In this document: one piece after another, positions 1 through 10,900 of the stretch | Numbering within the stretch: position 1 is the stretch's first letter | Layout of the letters: each line of letters opens with the position of its first letter | Assembly (NCBI GenBank): GCA_009801015.1 | Contig: VHZZ01000004.1 | Span: 693,554-717,856 of the forward strand | Source: Silene noctiflora | Lineage: Eukaryota; Streptophyta; Magnoliopsida; Caryophyllales; Caryophyllaceae | Length of the DNA: 24,303 nucleotides | Direction of reading: 5' to 3' | The notes under the pieces: model-generated | What the model was told of the DNA's origin: nothing | Databases searched by the model: none | What the model saw: only the letters and a program-made list of their open reading frames with translations | Position numbers and translations under genes: made by a program

Positions 1-95
1 ACTCATGTGAATGCCTTATTTGAAAATTTCCTGTTTTTTCCCCTCCATTCTTCATGGATAATATTTACGCTGTCAGTTTTTTTTTTTTTTCACAG

Positions 96-3000
96 ATAAC
101 AGATGCTGTAGTTGTAGCTCGCATACTCAATGCTACTTTGGTAGTTCCTTCACTGGATCATAATTCATACTGGAAAGATGGGAGGTATAAGAACTTTGAT
201 CAAGTTGCATGCGGTCTCCAAATAGAATAAAATAAATTTATCAATCATACCTCCCAAATCCTCTTTCTGATTTTTTTTCCTTCTGCTGTGTAGTGACTTC
301 GCCGACATTTTTGATGTTGACTGGTTCATACATTCTCTTGCCAAAGATGTGAAAATTGTTAAAAGAGTGCCTGATAAAGTCATGAGATCTATGGAAAAGC
401 CACCATATACCATGCGAGTGCCAAGAAAATCAACCCCGGAAGACTATATTGAGCTTGTCTTACCTATACTCTTAAGAAGACGTGTAAGAAAAATTTAATT
501 TCCTATCTTTCTCTATACTTTCGCTAATATGACATTGAAAGGACTCCCAAATTAAATGCTTAAATCACGTGATCCTGTTCTAATCGAAGATATTCGAAGC
601 CTGACAGTGCTTAGATGTGTGCAGGTTGTGCAGCTATACAAGTTTGACTATAGGCTGGCAAATGACCTTGATTCAGAACTTCAGAAGTTACGATGCCGTG
701 TTAATTATCATGCTCTGAGATTTACCAAGCCAATACAGGAACTTGGTGCTAAAGTAGTAACGAGAATACGTAAAATGGCATCACGATTCATTGCCGTTCA
801 TGTAAGGTTGGTTTCATTGTGTTCTAAATTAGTTATTACGAAGGTTGATTTAGTTACGTTCGATTGTTTGTAGAGCTTATTTACTCAGCTGCTTCTAGGC
901 TTCTCGTTCTAGTACATTTTTTCTACGTAACACCCAAACAGTGTCTCCCTTGTTTATGAGATATTAGCTGTTTGCTTTCTTTCTGTCGTACTTTCTCCAT
1001 TCGCAGTCTACTTGTGCTTTTGAAACCGGGTTTAGGGGGAGAAATGCAAATGGGTTGATGGTATCTTTTGCGGTTGAGTTACTTTTATACGATGAAGCTC
1101 GAACTCTTCATTTTTTTTAGAAGTCCCGGTGTCGGACCCTTGACACTTGGCCAAGAGTACGGACACTGGACACTTCGTTTTAGGCCAAAAACATAGAAAT
1201 TCGGATGAAAAATAGCCGTGTCAGGTACTTATAGCCGAGTCCGAGCAACATAGCTTTTATATCTTTGTGATTAATACGGGGCCACTTGCCCACATGAGTT
1301 GGTCAAGGGAAGAACTTTCTTATTAGTGAACAAACTTGCCTATAGTAGAAATGTAAACAACATACGGAAACGTCCTAAAAAAAATGTATCCGTTGGGATG
1401 GAGGGAGTATGCATTTATACAGTTAAAAAGAATTCTAACTGTTGACATAAGGTTAAACTTGAATTTCACACCATTATGGCTGGGGAATTTGATTAACTTA
1501 AATTATCTTGTACTAATCTGAGGTACAGTTTCTTCCAGCACTGTGTTTATAATTCAGAACTCGTGCAGATTCGAACCTGACATGCTGGCATTCTCAGGGT
1601 GCTACTATGGCGGAGGTGAAAAAGAAATAAATGAGCTTCGTGAAATAAGGAAGCGTTGGGACACCTTACCGGTGAGCTTCTTTACTTTTTGTTATCCAAC
1701 AAATCTGTTCATTTAAAAAAAAAAAAAAAAAGACTTATATGAGACGGTTGTACATGTGGGACCACCCCTTTAACCCTATAAACAAGTGAGGAATACGTAC
1801 AGATTTGGTTGGTTGCTCTCACATTGATATGAGACCATCTCATACAAGCCTCATTGCCAAATTTATGGTTTTTTTGCGTGTAATCTTTCTCTGTCTTGGT
1901 CTTCTCAGTCTCAGTTTCAAATTATCAACAATTCCTATGCTGTGAATGTCTGTTGAAACCAGTGACTTTCCCTGATTTGTTCCCATCTTCGTGATTAAGT
2001 TGTCCTTACCATTGCTCGGAGTTTACTGAATATGAGTTGCCATTGAAACATTATATTAGTTCAAACAATACTCCAGTGTGACAACTTTTACTCGTATTAT
2101 GTAATACAAATTTCTACATTTCAACTTTTTCCATTTTAACGAAACATTATTGCTTCTTGGTGAACATCATGTAAGCATCCATTCTTCTTTTTACCATTTT
2201 TTCAATTGTTCGCCTCAAAAGGAAAAAAAATATCTGCCTTGACGTTAGCATTTGTTCCTATAGTGGCTAACGACGGTATGATTGATGTTAAGATATAGTC
2301 CATCATTTTGATGAAATAAATAATTTTGACCCAACTTCTGCAGAAACGTGTTATAATCATTTCAATCAAAAGTGTACGACAAACTTTGCTTGTAAGACCA
2401 CACTTTTCCTTAGTAGCTGATATGCCATCAAATTCTTTTCGTTTTATTCTACTATGTTTCACATGCCTAAAGTCCTAAACGCCCGTATGACATTCATGTT
2501 AGCCGACCCCAGTTGTTGTCGATTCTATTTTAATTTCTTCATGTATCTAGGACTTGAGTCCACTTGAAGAGCGTAAAAGAGGGAAATGTCCGCTCACTCC
2601 CGAAGAAGTTGGTGTGATGCTGAGAGCACTAGGCTTCAAAAATGATACCTACCTTTATGTGGCTTCTGGCGAAATCTATGGTGGAGAGGCAACTCTACAA
2701 CCTCTGAGAGAACTTTTCGCCAACTTCTACACAAAAGATATGCTTGCCAATGAGGAGTTGAAATCTTTGCTTCCCTTCTCTTCCCGCCTTGCTGCAATAG
2801 ACTACATTGTATGTGATGAGAGTGATGTATTTGTCACCAACAACAATGGCAACATGGCAAAGATACTAGCAGGTCGAAGGTAAGACCTATTTACTTCTCT
2901 AAAAATTTATTCCCCTAATATGTTGCTGAATAAATATATCGTGTTCTATCTTCCGCAAAGCTATCACTGGCAAACATTATTTCTTCCGAAAACTTAATCT

Positions 3001-3664
3001 GCTGAATGCGGCTAAACATATCAATTGTTTTTACGTGTGATATCATCTAGAGTTGGAAAATGTGAACTTCGTTCACAATAACCTTGTAGTTGGTCTTTTT
3101 TTTTTTTTTTCCCCTATATTGAGTATTTCCTAATCTATTATCACGAAATTTAAAAATAACACGAATCGTGTGTAATATATAATGGGGAGGAGCATTTTTT
3201 TTGGCTTTTTGGGAGGACTTCTTAGGATCATGACTTTTGTGAATCCTCGAAGGTGTAAACTTGTAAGTTGTAAGGTATCTCACTTACTAAGCATTTTCCG
3301 GATGCTATTCAGGCGGTACATGGGCCACAAGAGGACAATTAAACCTAATGCGAAAAGGCTTAGTGCTTTATTCATGTCTCGGGACACAATGGGGTGGAGT
3401 ACATTTGCCAAAAAGGTCAAGTCGGCTCAGAGGGGCTTCATGGGAGAACCGGATGAAATGAAACTAGGAAAGGGAGACTTCCAAGAATTTCCTGCTGATT
3501 GCATATGCAAGAGGCGTATCAGGTCGTCTATTAATGGAACATCTGAAGACAACGACGATGTTTCTGTTAGTGATGGCTGGCGTAATCTCGGAAACAAGAC
3601 AGTTGGAGAGGGTTTGGGTTCCCCCAAGGACGCTGACGTGGATGAGTTTTTGCGACGAGTGTGA
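96..3664 (+). CDS. Plant O-fucosyltransferase family protein, 3' part (5' exons outside window)
   Basis: Six exons join in phase: 96-184, 294-483, 625-806, 1569-1671, 2551-2879, 3313-3664. They give 414 codons and a TGA at 3662. The product has the plant GT65-like O-fucosyltransferase signature. Exon 1 has 'NATLVVPSLDHNSYW', then 'DFADIFDVDWFIHSL'. The junction of exons 3 and 4 makes 'AVHVRFEPDMLAFSGCYYGG'. Exon 5 carries 'GKCPLTPEEVGVMLRALGF', 'SGEIYGGE' and 'CDESDVFVTNNNGNMAK'. Exon 6 carries 'RRYMGHKRTIKPNAKRLSAL' and 'GFMGEPDEMK'. Family members are type II Golgi membrane proteins that are thought to transfer fucose from GDP-fucose. The membrane anchor would lie upstream and is not visible. 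For exon 3, the donor at 807 was preferred to the one at 802, because only 807 restores the conserved H-x-R-F-E-P-D-M motif. The acceptor and substrate of this member cannot be told from sequence. The gene looks intact as far as it is seen. Confidence 0.93.
1125..1256 (+). repeat. Dispersed repeat copy 1 (in O-fucosyltransferase intron 3)
   Basis: This stretch is rich in 'ggacac' and 'gtgtc' words and ends with 'ccgagtccgagcaacatag'. Its core at 1161-1194 and its end at 1236-1253 match, in the same order and with similar spacing, the reverse strand of 12171-12068 in the G2484-1-like gene. It is therefore a dispersed repeat family present twice in the window. The family name is not known to me. 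Confidence 0.55.
1372..1412. repeat. Relic of a Stowaway-like terminus
   Basis: The sequence 'gggatggagggagta' at about 1396-1410 matches the typical 3' end of plant Stowaway/Tc1-mariner MITEs. I could not find a matching left end nearby, so this is at most a degraded or solo terminus inside intron 3. Confidence 0.35.
1732..1852. mobile_element. Short fold-back element (MITE-like) in O-fucosyltransferase intron 4
   Basis: The left arm starts 'acttatatgagacggttg' at 1733. The reverse complement of the right end, near 1820-1850, reads 'cttgtatgagatggtctcat'. The arms are imperfect inverted repeats about 25-30 bases long, and the element is about 120 bases. It has no coding capacity. It lies between a poly-A run and ordinary intron sequence, so splicing of the host gene need not be affected. 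Confidence 0.6.
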
Positions 3665-4939
3665 TTGTCAAAATTTATATTTTTTTCATCAAAATCGTAC
3701 CCAAACGCAGTGTTCGCGTTGATGCAGTGTTTTTGACGGGGTTTGGCAGTTAAATGTGAGCTAGATCGATGTAAATATCAGGCTAGAAAGGAAATTGTCC
3801 GAAAGATCGGAACTTGAGATGTAAAACCTACTCTAAAACCATCTTATCTTATGTTTATAGGAAATTATGTTTCAATGAAAGGAACTTCTCGAATCGTGAT
3901 CTTTAATCCAGGGCCGTATGGGAGATTTCGTTGGCGCTGTACGAAATTTCAAAAAGAGGCCCTAACTTTATACCACTTGTATTCTATTTTTAAAGAGTAT
4001 GTTTTTGTTACGATTACACAAAATTAAATTTTCTTAAACTCAACCTTAGTCATTACCAAAATACAAACCCCATTTATATTTTAGCGAGGAAGAATGAGAA
4101 GAACGGCATGTACTTGACACTCCAGGTTCGAATCACTTTCCTCTGTAAAATAAAATTCACATAAAAAATGAAATATCGTAATCATAGCATAAAACTTGAC
4201 ACTCCTGGTTCGAGTCATGTTTTGCTTAGTTTAATTTGTAATCGATTGTGTGCTCAATGGCTTATTATAGTTTTAATTGATAACGCAAGTGTTTTCAAGT
4301 TAAAAACTCGCGAGAGATGAATATTTTGTAAAGGGGATCTTAGCGGTGTAGGATTGACGCATGAGCGAGCCAAATTACAGGCATCAGGAAAGAAATTAAA
4401 AGAAAAAATTGGGCTTTGTTTTAGTTGGGCCAGTCTTACAGTATTCAATTTTCCGACCATTAGAACAATTTTCCGACCATATGAAACCCTAATCAGGAAT
4501 TGACCGGAGATCCCATCGACACTGGACACCTTCAAAATGTTCCCTGTCCAGAGTCCATACATCAAATTTAAAGACAACTAGTCCTCAAATCTCAAATATC
4601 CGAAATCGTGTTCTCAAAAGAAGTCTACAATTATTGAACAAAGAAGCACATTGCTATAGAGAGGCATCTTGACGCCCAACTATACCAAATGCAATCAGGT
4701 GCTCTACAATTGTTGGGATGCCCTAAGAGTAGGCTCCCAATCTACATTACCCTACATTTAAATTAAAAACATCTACACAACAGATTTTACTGCTGAATTA
4801 CGGTAAATGCAAGTCTTACCTCCTAAATGCAAACTATAAATATACATACAGAATGTAGATATAGCCTAATAAATCAGTAACTTGTTCGTTCTTCCAAAAC
4901 AGTACTGGGATTATCTTCGTGATTTTTCGTCCCACGTGG
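3665..4939. other. Intergenic gap between convergent genes
   Basis: The 3' UTR of the O-fucosyltransferase gene should occupy roughly the first 200 bases, and the 3' UTR of the G2484-1-like gene the last few hundred. Between them lies a stretch resembling transposon relics (3909-4230). A 107-codon open frame on the minus strand here has no recognisable domain, so I did not call it. Confidence 0.6.
3909..4230. repeat. Possible hAT terminus and short direct repeats with tRNA B-box-like motifs
   Basis: The sequence 'cagggccgtatgggagat' at 3909, followed by 'gaaatttcaaaaagaggccc', resembles the ends of plant hAT-type elements from memory. Further on, 'acttgacactccaggttcga' near 4112 and 'acttgacactcctggttcga' near 4195 form a direct repeat about 83 bases apart. 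Each contains a box resembling the Pol III B box (ggttcgaatc or ggttcgagtc). The complete element borders were not found. Confidence 0.35.
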
Positions 4940-4947
4940 TTATTTTC
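4940..4947 (-). other. Terminal micro-exon part: eight coding bases of the G2484-1-like gene
   Basis: The preceding exon ends ACTAGAG, followed by gtatca. The next strong acceptor is 'ctgttacag' before GAAAATAA. Joining them gives GGA AAA TAA, so the protein ends ...TRGK. This agrees with the short RG-type end that I recall for the Arabidopsis homologue. Without this splice, translation runs 22 codons into the intron to a TGA at 4974. The coding part is easily missed by gene predictors, but the exon continues as 3' UTR. Confidence 0.7.
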
Positions 4948-7900
4948 CTGTAACAGGGAGGACGATAAGATTGTCATGTTTTATCGTGTGATGAAGAAAG
5001 AAAATTTCGACAATTATGCTTATGAAGTAGAATGATACCTCTAGTGAACACATTCCTACTCGGATTCCTCTGACCTTTGTCGTGTGAAACGGAGGGCATT
5101 TTGGGAATTACCATAGAACTCTGCAGGCCTTCCAATAACTGCATTACAAAAAAACCACGAATACTTATCAAGTGTCCACCAATGTCCGTTCGTCACGAGG
5201 TAGATTATCTAGGCCCAAGAAAGAGCTGATAAGCTTGCAGGAAACATTTGTATTGAGGGTTGTGTTTCCCGAGTGATTACTAATAGAATGGAAATTTTCT
5301 GGCCATGACCACGTCTAGTAAATGGTTCGTGTCACATGTCCAGTCTGATTCCCACCTGTCCTATTCTTCCGAATGTACACATCAATGGGCCCAGTTACAA
5401 ATTACAAGTACACATAAAAAAGAATGCACAAGTTCTTTACTATTCCGTATTTTAGTAAATTTAACACATATATCTCGTATATTCTCAACTTATAACAGTA
5501 TGCAGTTAAAATTTACCATCCCGAGTGAAAAAAGAGAAATATATCTCTGTAGCAAATTAAGACAGAGAACTTACTCTATGTGTCGGCTGAAATCTCCGAT
5601 TAGATCTACGGGGTCCAGAAGCTTCATCAACAAATTTACCAGAATCAGAAGCGTAGACTTTCTCTTCCTCTATCTTACTTAACTTTCCACCAGAAGGTGC
5701 TAATTTTCCCCTATTCGGTCTTCCCGGTCTACTATGTGATAAAGGGACCTTCTTCGAACCAGTGCTCGAAGTATTGGAAATCAAAGATGATAAAGGAGCT
5801 TCTGCTGGCTCATCAGTAACACTAAAACCATGATCTGTCATCTTCACTGACGAATTAACATCATGACCAACAGAATCCTCAGCATCAGTACCATGATATG
5901 TACCGCTGTCCACATCACCTGATCTAGAGCCAGAATTCTCTCTCTGAGGCAATGTCCGATGAGATTTTCTTGTGCTAGGAACTTTTGGTCTAGATTCAAC
6001 TATTCTTTTTTCCTTGGTTAAATTTCTTGAAGGAACTTTCCATCCCTGTGTTCCTGTAGATTGTGGCATCACGTACTTTGGAAATTTGACCTGCTCAGAT
6101 GCCTCCTTGCGTTTGTCACCCTTACTTGCAGGAAAATGTTTACTGACTTCCATAAATTTCTGCGTCTTGCCGGAAGGTTTTGGAACCCCAAATACCACTC
6201 TTGATCCTTCTTTCTGCTGCCCAGACCTCAGTGGTCTACGTGCAACACCCTTACTAACCTCTTTCGTAATTTTACCTATGTCAAATGTTCTCTCACTAAT
6301 CGATAAAGACAAAGTCTTTGATTCCACAGGATCTCCCACAGCCAACTTCCCTTCACTATATAACTTGTCCTTGCCATTGATAGGACTTCCCATCTTTTGT
6401 CGTTTCTCTCGTGGTGTATCACTCTGAACACAAACAATGGAAATATACATGTTATGATGATGAGTATCAAGGGAAGTCTATCAGAGGCTTTACCACACCC
6501 GGGGCACGTGTGAGTCTTCAAAGAAAAGGAAAAGGAAGGGAAGGAAGTTTTCGCTCCCATCCAAATCCCTCCACCTTCATTTTGCTAACCAAACTAAAGA
6601 TATTACTTACACCATAAATCCCTCTATCCAAACAATGGGCAAGAGTTCTAGTATAGAGATTAACATATATAATACCTGATCAGAAGAATGATATGGTTTC
6701 GAAGAAGTACATTCAACCCATTTTCCATCAATCCATGAACGTGATGCCCGAAGATTCCATGCCCTGACAGTCGAGGTCTCTCCTTGAGCTGCAACAAGTA
6801 GAGCATAAAGGGGTAAACTAAGGCAGAAAATGGGTAGCTTACATCCACACACAAGTCCAAAAAGCACCAACTCAAAAATGACAAACCTGGAAAATGAACT
6901 TTCAAAGTGGTTTCATCCTTTTCATTTTTTTCAGTTACTATACCTTCCCACCAGCTGAAAACAAAAATATGGAGTTGTCACTTGTCAGTTATGAACAGAA
7001 ACTATAAAACATTAGATTCAGCAAGAAAAAGCTAATTAAGCTTGAAAGATAAAATGAGGAATCAAAGAAAAAATAATTTAAAGCATGGAAAGCAACCTAA
7101 TAAGGGTCTACAAAACCCTAAAAACTAGTAATAAACAACAAAAAACACTATGGAAATAACAACATAATAAGTTTGGAGGTTGGGATAAATGAGATTCACT
7201 AAATACGATAAGCGTAACAATTGTAATAAAACATCTCTCTCTACTCAATAAAGGAGCACATAAACCAATATAATTTTCTCCAACCAAGCGTCTATTAATC
7301 ATTTTTTATCGTCAAACTTGAGAAAGTGCTACTAGTATTCTTTTTGAAAATCCTGATGGTTCAAATTAAAATCATGGATGCATATAGTTGAAGCTTATTG
7401 TTCGAGACAGCCACATACACAACACCACACTCAGATAACTACCAGGTAAAATCAGTATTGAAATACCTTGAAACTCTGAACACTGAAAGTAAATGACAAT
7501 CTACTAGCCAAACAAAACATCGTTGTTATATGGGCCCAACACCCTACAGGATTATAACAAGAAGATAACAAAGGCACTCCCTCTATCCACGCGAACTGTA
7601 TACTTTGTGGTCAGATTAACTTTTTATGTAAGCATATGCAAGTGAGGTAAGAAGTCTCCGTCACACATGATATATCTAGAGAGGAAATATAATCTACTAG
7701 CATGCATCCGCAAAAATAGAACACTTTAACGATTTGGATGGACGAGGGGAGTACTAGATAAATATCTATTCAAAGATTAATAACAGTAGCATACCAGTCA
7801 TCAATCCAAACATCAACCTTGTCACCAGCTCCCCAAGCATAATCCCCTGAAGCAGCCCTGCGCCTCTTTCTTGTTCCTTGATATTGCAACGAATTAAAAG

Positions 7901-10900
7901 GATACGCAACGCGTATCACAGGAGCTTTATCCCCTTCACCATCAAGGCGTACCCACTCACAAAGATTGCCAGATTCTAGGATTACATATAGAAAAGGTAA
8001 ATCTATATCAGCTCTTTTTTATAGACTCCCAGAAAGGCTGAAGGAGAGAACCAATAAAGGTGAGAAAAGAAAAGGAACATTCAGGCAAAAACATCTTAAA
8101 TAACAAACAGCGAATGGAATTCTAAGCCGATAGATGTGGTTCAAGAACAAAATTTAAGTTGGTTAAGAAAAGTTACATAGCAAATCTACCAAAGTTCGTA
8201 AACCAAAATTAAAGAGTGTCTTCACAGCCTTTGTTATTGAGGGCTGCAGCGTAAGAATTAAGAAACATGACTAATCTTCAAAGGCAACGTTTTTCAAATT
8301 TCGGTGTTATCTTACAGGACAACCATAAAAAGGATATAATCAAACTGTGACAATGAAGTAGAATGCTCTAGGTTGGCAGGTTAGCTGCTATCCATGAACC
8401 CCAGGACAACTGTCTAGCACGACCGCATTTTTTGTTACGTTGTCAACTTGTCATGATGTTCAAAGACATTTAAGTTTACATGTTTGATTCCAGAAGCCCT
8501 ACGGGGCACCAATCCCTTATGTTAGATATACAGTAGTAAAACTTCAATTTGATAACTGTTGAAATATATTTGTTTTCACAATTTTATGCAGAGCTTTCTA
8601 TTTGTTGTTTTCTAGTAAGAGGAAATAAGAACATATGCTATCGACATGACTAACTGTGAGGAATACCTTCCTCTGAAGCGAGATCGTTGTATAACACATA
8701 CGCTTTTCCAACTTCTAACTTTAAGACTTTTGCGGAATACCAGGCTGACTTCAAGTTACGTCCACACTTCAAAACCTACATAAACAATTAAGAGTCATCC
8801 AAAAAATACTAAAAACTAATAATAGTTCACAGGAAGTGGGGAACTCTAGAGCTAATGCTAAAAGGCAAGAAACAAACGGACATTACTACATTAAATATTA
8901 AAGAGCAGAAACAAAAGCATGATAAAAAGTCTGTTCCATAGACACAAACCTCAACAAGAGAACCCTCCATGATGATTTCATCAGAAAGTGTATTTTGCAT
9001 ACTACTAGTTGCCATGGAGGACTCTTCTCCGTCCCTCCCGGACCTGGTTTTTTGTTCTTCAACAGACCCCATACTGCCATCAGTAAGACTCATCCCAGCA
9101 TCCACAGAGTCCTTTAATTTCCCCCCTTGGTGCATCTTGAAATGACTCCTTTTCCTTGATCCTCCCCTCGCTACTGAAACTACCCCAGAGGCCTTGGCAT
9201 GAACATCATCAACTTCTTGCAAATAAGGAGCCTTAAACTTGTCCTTGTTCTCATCCCTCGATCTAGCATCCAACTCTGCCTGAGTCTGAGGTAATTTCCA
9301 GTATCCATCTGGCCCAGCTTCTATTAGATCAACCAAAGATAATGGCTCACCCATAGCAACAATTTTCCCCGCTTGAGAAACTGCTGATGCAGCAAGCTCA
9401 GCAGCTTTCACTATAGCATCCAAGTTTTCTGCTTGTTTTGAAGCAGCTGAAGCCGCTTCAACCCTCCGCTTAGCAGCTTCTTTTGCAGCAACAAGAATTG
9501 AGTTTGGCTCATTAGACGAATTCTCAGACTTCAATATAGATGCCGGTGTAGCATTTTGTATATCGTGCACATCAGTGCAGGATTTTGAACTAGATGAAAC
9601 CACAACACCATGTTTACCGGAAAGAAAGGCCTCATCAGCCAATAATTTTGCCTGCAGTGCGGCACTGAACGCAACCTTTGCAGCTGCTGCAGCCGCTTTA
9701 GCAACAGATGCCGCAGCAGCGATTGCAGCAGCCGCAGAAATCAACTTTGATTCCGATTCCAAGGTAAGTCCAGACTCCTTTTCCTTAGCCAAATTGCCCC
9801 ACAAATCTTCACAGTGAGTAACAGCATTAGCAGCAAGAACTGAAGCATTCTCTGCCTGATTCTTAGCTTCCAAGACATTTTTCAGGCACTCGTCAGAAGA
9901 CATAACACCCTTCATGGTGTCTGGTTCGCACTTCTTAGAGGTGTCTAAGGAACAAACTATGGAATCATCAGCAATAGATGAACCCAGAGTAGCATCAGGT
10001 TGAGGGAGTGCAGGAGCTGAAACACCAACAGCTGAAGACTGAAGCGCATCAACCTGCAGTGTTTGAGGTGCAGAGGCTGAATCGGAAGGACTATGATCAG
10101 AGGTCGCGATTTTTTTCCTCTTTCTAGGCTTTGAGTCACTAGAATGTAGCTGAGGTGGTATCATTTTTGTGTCACGCAGTAGAGACGCTCCTCCATACAC
10201 GGGGCCGGGAGCCACCGAGTGAACAGTAGTTACGGATGTCATGTGCTTCATACCAGAGGTTAATGGCAATGAATTATCTCTGACAGGTGTTAACTTCACT
10301 GTTTCAGTCATGGTTACTGGTTGGAACTGAACACTAGGAGTAAATGAAGTGGTTTGTGGAGAGGCTAGCCATGGACCAGTGAAGCATGTTTGAGATGGCC
10401 AAGGTGAATGACCACTGAAGCTCCCTATAGGTGGAGTTTGAAAAGAATGCAAAGGTGTAGTAGTCTGCTGAAACCCCATCACTTTATGCATTGTGCTAGA
10501 AGGCAAATTATCACGCAACGGTGTAGAAATGCTCCAAAGAGGTGATGATAAGGGTATCATAGGACCCGCCATTATTGTAGGAGTATCCTTACTGCTGACT
10601 TTACTTACAGGTGTGGCTAGCACTTTACTTGGATGATGTGAACTGTGTTTAACAGCTGAATCAGAGGCCCTGGCACCTGTAATGCTCCATATCAGAATAG
10701 CACAATAATAAAAATCTGACCAATGAAGAATCAGAAACATAGAAAAAGAAAATCTAGCAATTTTACCTGACTGTGAAGGCAAAGGCGTTTCAGGGTTACT
10801 GGAACTAGACTTTTGGGTCCGAACCCTTTCGACAGCAGTACGCCAAACAGAATCCCAAGTAATCCGTCCTGCATCTACAAAGCCACATGTCAGAAGCAAC

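Noticed and set aside
802..802. Alternative donor of O-fucosyltransferase exon 3 at 802
   Set aside because: It would need an acceptor at 1551 and would replace the conserved residue before RFEPDM with three others. The donor at 807 with the acceptor at 1568 gives the conserved motif exactly.
4254..4577. 107-codon open frame on the minus strand
   Set aside because: It has no recognisable domain and lies downstream of two convergent genes, partly in likely 3' UTR or repeat-like DNA. Its composition is that of random AT-rich sequence.
9575..9817. Alanine-rich open frame on the plus strand
   Set aside because: It is the antisense shadow of the alanine-rich segment of the G2484-1-like protein.
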